Part shown: positions 15,547-19,600 of the stretch, piece after piece
Position numbering within the stretch: the stretch's first letter is position 1
Layout of the letters: each line of letters opens with the position of its first letter
Source of the DNA: UBA7803 sp041690675
Lineage (GTDB): Bacteria; Pseudomonadota; Gammaproteobacteria; Pseudomonadales; Azotimanducaceae
Direction of reading: 5' to 3'
Length of the DNA stretch: 19,600 nt
Assembly: GCA_041690675.1 (NCBI GenBank)
Contig: JAWLGU010000080.1
Coordinates: 1-19,600, forward strand
Notes under the pieces: generated by a model
Database searches by the model: none
What the model was told of the DNA's origin: nothing
Seen by the model: the letters and a program-made list of their open reading frames with translations, nothing else
Translations under genes and position numbers: made by a program

Positions 15547-16815
15547 ATGGAACTGGCGATGCTGGCCGTGATCGCGGTGCTGGTCTACGCCGTCGCCGCC
15601 TACCTGTGGCGCGACACGCCGGTGCAGCGCGTGCGCGCTCTGGGCGAGGAGCAGCCGGAGGCGCGAAGCGGACGGCTGCGGCGCAATTTCGAGGTGCTCA
15701 CCGGCGCCCCCCTGCAATCCGCCAACCGTATCGAGATCCTCACCTGCGGCGACGAGCTGTTCCCCCGGCTGCTGGGGGATCTGCGGGCGGCCAGATCGCT
15801 GATCACTCTGCAGGTGTTCTGGTTCAAGCCCGGCAGTCTGGCCGACGAGCTGGCGGAGATTCTCCTGGACCGGGCCCGGGCGGGGGTCGAGGCGCTGGTG
15901 CTGCTGGATTACTTCGGCTCCAGCGGCCTGGACAAGGCCTACATCCGCCGGCTTCGCGACGGCGGCGTACAGGTACGCGTGTATCGGCCCGTCCACTGGC
16001 GCACACTCTACAAGGCGCCACACCGCTCCCACGTGCGGTCCCTGGTGGTGGACGGCCGCGTGGGCTACACCGGGGGATTCGGCATCGACGACCGCTGGCT
16101 TGGCGACGGTCGCAGCCCCGGACACTGGCGCGACACCCACGCGCGCATCGAGGGCCCGGTGGTGGACCAGCTGCAGGCGCCCTTCCTGGCCAACTGGGCG
16201 GAGAGCACCGGCGAGCTGCTGTACGGCGACGCGGTGCTGCAGGGGGGCGCCGCCGCCACGGGGGATCAGGAAGCCGCCATTCTCTATTGCTCCCCGTCGC
16301 TCGGAAGCACCAGCGCCGAGCGCTTCGTGGCGCTCATGCTGTTCGCGGCCCAGCAGAGCCTGTTCATCAGCAGCGCCTACTTCGTGCCGCCCCGAGGGCT
16401 CCGGCGCCTGCTCCGGGAGGCAGTCGCCCGCGGAGTCGACGTCCGTGTCCTGCACCCGGGCCGCAACACGGATCATACCTCCACCTGGTACGCGGCCCGC
16501 GCCTACTACGAGGAGCTGCTCGATGCCGGGGTGCGGATCTACGAGTACGAGCCCGCCATGATGCACGCGAAGACCCTGGTGGCCGACGGGCTCTGGTGCT
16601 CCGTGGGCTCGGTGAACTTCGACAACCGGTCCCTCAAGCTGAACGACGAGGTCACCCTGGTGGCACGGGACGAGGCCCTCGGGCGCAGCCTTCAGGAGCT
16701 GTTCCTGCGCGATCTCGAGTACAGCCGGGAGGTCCGGCTCGACCACTTCCGGCGCCGTCCCCGCCTCGAGCGCGCCCGGGACCGCGCATCGCTGCTGGGT
16801 GCGTCGCTGATGTGA
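15547..16815 (+). CDS. Phospholipase D-superfamily / cardiolipin synthase-like protein
   Basis: This is a 422-residue protein with an N-terminal membrane anchor (MLAVIAVLVYAVAAYLW) and two PLD half-domains. The second HKD motif is canonical: MMHAKTLVADGLWCSVGSVNFDNRS, with H340, K342 and D347. The first, HRSHVRSLVVDGRVGYTGGFGIDDRW, has H162 and D169 but Arg164 in place of Lys. The overall layout (TLQVFWFKPG, YFVPPRGLRRLL, RDTHARIEGPVV) matches bacterial cardiolipin synthases, which join two phosphatidylglycerols or transfer phosphatidyl groups at the inner membrane. Lys to Arg at the first site could be a subfamily feature or alter activity. ATG at 15547 has GGAGG nine bases upstream. Divergent PAP2 gene behind it, sulfotransferase gene 74 bases ahead. 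Confidence 0.88.
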   Translation: MELAMLAVIAVLVYAVAAYLWRDTPVQRVRALGEEQPEARSGRLRRNFEVLTGAPLQSANRIEILTCGDELFPRLLGDLRAARSLITLQVFWFKPGSLADELAEILLDRARAGVEALVLLDYFGSSGLDKAYIRRLRDGGVQVRVYRPVHWRTLYKAPHRSHVRSLVVDGRVGYTGGFGIDDRWLGDGRSPGHWRDTHARIEGPVVDQLQAPFLANWAESTGELLYGDAVLQGGAAATGDQEAAILYCSPSLGSTSAERFVALMLFAAQQSLFISSAYFVPPRGLRRLLREAVARGVDVRVLHPGRNTDHTSTWYAARAYYEELLDAGVRIYEYEPAMMHAKTLVADGLWCSVGSVNFDNRSLKLNDEVTLVARDEALGRSLQELFLRDLEYSREVRLDHFRRRPRLERARDRASLLGASLM

Positions 16816-16889
16816 AGGCTGGCCCTCAAATTGCTGGAGGACCCTCGGTCGGGCTGGATTGGGCGCCGACGGAAGTATGGAGGGCGCGC

Positions 16890-17912
16890 GTGTCAGAAGG
16901 TACCAGGCCGACGGCCATTCGTAGATTCGCCGCAAACGTGCTGCGGCGGTTTTCCCGGCATCGGGGCGCGGCGAAGGTGCTCTCTCACATCGAGCTGCGC
17001 ACGGGGCGGCTGGAGCGGCGGCTGCTGGAGGAGCTGAATCCGCCGCTGAGCGAGGCCCTCAAGTACCTGCGCAGGCTGTCGTCGAACGCCGACGATGTGC
17101 CGGTGTTCCTGCTCTCCGCCGGGTGGCGATCCGGGTCGACGCTGCTGCAACGGATGATCATGGGACCAGGCGACGTGCTGCTCTGGGGCGAGCCCTGGAG
17201 CCGCTGCGAGCTCATCAGCCGACTTTCCGAATCGCTGCGGCCCATCGGCGACCGCTGGCCGTACCCCTCGACCCTGTACGCGGAAGACTTGGCCACGATG
17301 GACGTGCGCGCGAGCTGGGTCGCCAACCTGTTCCCGTCCCATACCGACCTCCTGGAGGCCCACCGGGCTCTGTTCCGCCGGCTCTACGCCACCCCGGCCG
17401 AGGCGGCCGGCTATCGGCGCTGGGGTATCAAGGGCGTTCGAGTCAACGCCGACGAAGCCGCCTACCTGCGGCTGCTGTTTCCCTCCGCCCGCATCGTGCT
17501 GCTGTTCCGGCATCCCCGCGACGCCTGGCTCTCCTACCGCAACGCGCGCTTCCAGTCGTTTCGCGAGTGGCCCGATTGGCCCGTGGAGACGGTGAGCGAG
17601 TTCACCCGCAACTGGGTCGAGCTCGCTCAGGGTTTCCTGGAGCACCACAAGGCGCTGAACGCCTTCCTGGTGAGCTACGAGTCCCTGCTCGGCGATGCCC
17701 ACTGCCGCGAGCGCCTCGAAGCCTACCTCGGCCTGCCCCTGGATCGGCAAGCGCTGGAGCATCGGGTGGGGTCCACCACTGGCCATCAGCTCAGCGAGTA
17801 CGAGGCGCGGAAGATTCAGACGATTGCCGGGCCGCTGCTGGAAGAGCTGGGGTACACCAGGTCCAACGGCTCGGCGACGCCCTGCGCCGAGATCAGCACG
17901 GAGAGCGGATAG
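16890..17912 (+). CDS. PAPS-dependent sulfotransferase-like protein
   Basis: This 340-residue protein has the two PAPS-binding signatures of the sulfotransferase family (Sulfotransfer_3 type). The 5'-phosphosulfate loop is FLLSAGWRSGSTLLQRMI (73-90), and the 3'-phosphate motif is RIVLLFRHPRDAWLSYRNAR (201-220). Between them are LLWGEPWSR and WGIKGVRVNADEAAYLRLLFPSA, and a C-terminal SYESLLGD follows. No signal peptide is seen, though an arginine-rich N-terminus might contact membrane. It would transfer sulfate to a sugar or similar hydroxyl; the acceptor is unknown. GTG at 16890 has GGAGGG five bases upstream. It lies 74 bases after the cardiolipin synthase-like gene and may share its transcript. 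An upstream extension across the previous gene is rejected. Confidence 0.88.
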   Translation: MSEGTRPTAIRRFAANVLRRFSRHRGAAKVLSHIELRTGRLERRLLEELNPPLSEALKYLRRLSSNADDVPVFLLSAGWRSGSTLLQRMIMGPGDVLLWGEPWSRCELISRLSESLRPIGDRWPYPSTLYAEDLATMDVRASWVANLFPSHTDLLEAHRALFRRLYATPAEAAGYRRWGIKGVRVNADEAAYLRLLFPSARIVLLFRHPRDAWLSYRNARFQSFREWPDWPVETVSEFTRNWVELAQGFLEHHKALNAFLVSYESLLGDAHCRERLEAYLGLPLDRQALEHRVGSTTGHQLSEYEARKIQTIAGPLLEELGYTRSNGSATPCAEISTESG

Positions 17913-17920
17913 CTCGAGGG

Positions 17921-17941
17921 GGACACGGGCTCAGGGTGTCC
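17921..17941. terminator. Possible hairpin between convergent sulfotransferase and nhaA genes
   Basis: GGACAC (17921-17926) and GTGTCC (17936-17941) form a 6-bp stem with a 9-base loop, lying between the stop codons of two convergent genes. No T tract follows on either strand, so a bidirectional intrinsic terminator is only a possibility. Confidence 0.3.
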
Positions 17942-17971
17942 GAGGAACCCCGTCGTCCTCTCAGACTCCCG

Positions 17972-19294
17972 TCAACCGGTCCGGCGTTGCGAGGTCAACC
18001 ACGCGAGTATCAGAATTCCGGCCGTGGCGGAACACAGTGAGCCGGAGAGAATCCCCAGCTTGGCGGCGTTGAACGTCGCCGGGGCGTAGGCGATCCCGGC
18101 AATGAACAGCGACATGGTGAAGCCGATTCCGGTCAGGAGTGCGCCTGCCGCCAGTAGTCGCCAACTCAGTCCGGGCGGGCGGCTCGCAACACCGATGCGG
18201 ACGGCGAGCCAGCTGAACGTCAGGACCCCTATCGGCTTTCCGAGCACCAGCCCTCCGATGACCGCTAGCACAACCGGCTGTCGGAAGTCAGCCCCGGAGA
18301 CTACGACGCCAGCATTCGCGAGGGCAAAGATCGGCACCACCGCGAACCCCACCCACGGGTGCAGCGCCGTTTCCAGCCGTTCCTCCGGCGACAGCGTCTC
18401 CGTCGCCGCAATCGCGGCGCGCCGGAGGTCGTCGCGATCCGTTGTGTCCCCGCTCCAATGGTCACCTCTCGGATACGACAGCACGCGGGCGAGAATGGAG
18501 TGCAGACGCCGGTCGCTGACCCACCCGCGGGTCGAAGCCATCAAACCGAAGACGATGCCCGTGAGGGTCGGATGAATGCCCGAGGCGTCCAGGCAGAACC
18601 AGATTGCAGCGCCAAGCAGAAGGTACACCGCAGCGCTCCTGACCCCGATACGCGCGGCGCCGGCGACCGCCGCGACGCCCAGCAGCGCGAAGGCCAGCGC
18701 GGTCCAGTTCAGCGGATCGCCGTAGCCGACCGCGGCAACGATCAGAATCGCCCCCACGTCGTCGAAAATCGCCAAGGACAGGAGAAACAGGTGCAGGCCC
18801 GGCGGGACACGGGAGCCGAGCAGCGTGAGACTGCCGACGACGAACGCCGTATCAGTGGCCACCACGGTTCCCCAACCGCTCATCCCAGGTTGGCCATTCA
18901 GCAGCAGCAGATAAAGACCCGCCGGCACGATCATGCCGCCGAGTGCGCCGGCAAGGGATAGCGCCGCCACGTGCAGGTTACGCAATTCACCCAGCGAGAA
19001 TGAACGCTTGAGCTCGAGAGCAACCGCCAGGAAAAACAGCGTCATCAGGCCCTCATTGATCCAGTACCGCAGGGAACGGCTGAAATCCAACGAGCCGAAG
19101 TGCAGACCGACGGGCGTATCCCAGAATGCCAGAAACGGCGCGGACCATGCCGAGTTCGAAACGATCAGGGCGGCACAGGCCGCCAGAAGCAACATGCCAC
19201 CAGTCGCGGCCTTGATTTTCAGAAATCGCGCGAACGGTCCCGTGAAGCGGTCCGCCATCTCGGGCGGAAGATTTGCTTCGTCGTCGTCATTCAT
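17972..19294 (-). CDS. nhaA: Na+/H+ antiporter NhaA, divergent variant
   Basis: NhaA exchanges internal Na+ for external H+ across the inner membrane and supports pH and salt tolerance. The product is 440 residues with about twelve hydrophobic segments. Visible are RYWINEGLMTLFFLAVALELKR (76-97), VVATDTAFVVGSLTLLGSRVP (144-164; D148 equals E. coli D133), LAIFDDVGAILIVA (174-187; D178/D179 equal D163/D164), LHPWVGFAVVPIFALANAGV and LGKPIGVLTFSWLA (with the conserved Lys of E. coli K300). Compared with E. coli as I remember it, D65 is Glu and E82 of the pH-sensor cluster is Ser. The loop with HWSGDTTDRDDLRRAAIAATETLSPEERLE is longer than usual. ATG at 19294 has AGGG directly adjacent, a poor spacing, so the start is moderate. 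It is divergent from the DUF3185 gene, with 121 bases between. Confidence 0.95.
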   Translation of the reverse strand: MNDDDEANLPPEMADRFTGPFARFLKIKAATGGMLLLAACAALIVSNSAWSAPFLAFWDTPVGLHFGSLDFSRSLRYWINEGLMTLFFLAVALELKRSFSLGELRNLHVAALSLAGALGGMIVPAGLYLLLLNGQPGMSGWGTVVATDTAFVVGSLTLLGSRVPPGLHLFLLSLAIFDDVGAILIVAAVGYGDPLNWTALAFALLGVAAVAGAARIGVRSAAVYLLLGAAIWFCLDASGIHPTLTGIVFGLMASTRGWVSDRRLHSILARVLSYPRGDHWSGDTTDRDDLRRAAIAATETLSPEERLETALHPWVGFAVVPIFALANAGVVVSGADFRQPVVLAVIGGLVLGKPIGVLTFSWLAVRIGVASRPPGLSWRLLAAGALLTGIGFTMSLFIAGIAYAPATFNAAKLGILSGSLCSATAGILILAWLTSQRRTG

Positions 19295-19415
19295 CCCTGT
19301 AGCATGGCACGAGCACCGATGGCCGCGCCTCTCGGGAGAACCATCGGTGGCCGCATACTGCCTTGCCACACAGACCGCCTGCATCTCCATGCTTACTTGA
19401 TAAGGAATCAGCATC

Positions 19416-19600
19416 GTGAGCAATAATCAGATCTTCGGCATCGTTCTACTGCTGACAGGCGCCATCCTCGTGTATTTCGGATACCAGGCTTCCCAAAGCC
19501 TTGGCGAACAGGTACACGAAACGTTTACCGGCCGCTTTACCGACTCGACCACTTGGTACTTCATTTTCGGTGCGGTGGCGGCCGTGGCTGGACTAGGACT
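19416..19600 (+). CDS. DUF3185-type small membrane protein, partial (C-terminus beyond right edge)
   Basis: About 61 residues are visible. The first hydrophobic helix is NQIFGIVLLLTGAILVYFGYQA, followed by SQSLGEQVHETFTGRFTDSTTWYFIFGAVAAVAGLGL, with a second helix running off the edge. The 'iiGi.Ll..Gi.l...G..as.Sl...v...FtG..td...w' pattern is the DUF3185 family, small inner-membrane proteins of unknown function. The start GTG at 19416 has AAGGA nine bases upstream. It is divergent from nhaA and may share its regulatory region. Base composition here is visibly more A/T rich than in the central genes. Confidence 0.75.
   Translation, partial: MSNNQIFGIVLLLTGAILVYFGYQASQSLGEQVHETFTGRFTDSTTWYFIFGAVAAVAGLG

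Noticed and set aside
14973..16889. Upstream in-frame extension of the sulfotransferase
   Set aside because: It runs through the PAP2 gene antisense and the PLD gene in another frame, with low-complexity arginine-rich sequence; a good ribosome site and GTG lie at 16890.

Overview
The window looks like a chromosomal segment of a high-GC proteobacterium. I favour a gammaproteobacterium, judging by the protein types and the strong GC bias at third codon positions, but there is no rRNA or other marker to settle it. It holds about 19 protein genes, one tRNA and a 100-N assembly gap (2348-2447). No insertion sequence, integrase, phage gene or CRISPR array is visible. Gene density is normal and no gene-free stretch exceeds 300 bases.

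Left part (1-3053): a partial outer-membrane-type protein runs off the left edge on the minus strand. A plus-strand ParB-like unknown (683-1465) ends tail to tail with a small minus-strand unknown (1462-1707), and their stop codons share CTAG. Two coupled minus-strand secreted-protein genes follow: an unknown with a PsbP/DUF1795-like feel, and a metallophosphoesterase whose middle is lost in the gap.

Centre left (3054-8857): glmS (glucosamine-6-phosphate synthase) lies behind a 92-residue unknown on the minus strand. A 172-bp divergent region with two inverted repeats separates them from a plus-strand set of three genes: an ATP-grasp ligase and two FemAB-like GNAT proteins. This set is the best candidate for an undescribed pathway. 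It has the enzyme types expected for adding an amino acid or acyl group to a surface glycan or peptide, and it sits next to amino-sugar synthesis.

Centre (8927-13853): a 530-residue acyl-CoA dehydrogenase resembling (2S)-methylsuccinyl-CoA dehydrogenase; a convergent cytoplasmic PAS sensor histidine kinase; tRNA-Leu(UAA); a monoacylglycerol-lipase-type hydrolase; and a tandem universal stress protein.

Right part (13859-19600): a secreted DUF4168 protein, a small three-helix membrane protein, a PAP2 phosphatase divergent from a cardiolipin-synthase-like phospholipase D (phospholipid head-group chemistry), a PAPS-type sulfotransferase, an NhaA Na+/H+ antiporter with altered residues near its pH-sensor region, and the start of a DUF3185 membrane protein. 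The last few hundred bases look richer in A/T than the rest.

Themes are the cell envelope (glmS, ATP-grasp/GNAT set, sulfotransferase, PLD and PAP2 enzymes, secreted proteins) and stress or ion homeostasis (Usp, NhaA, histidine kinase). The genes are arranged as small units of one to three, not as one large operon.
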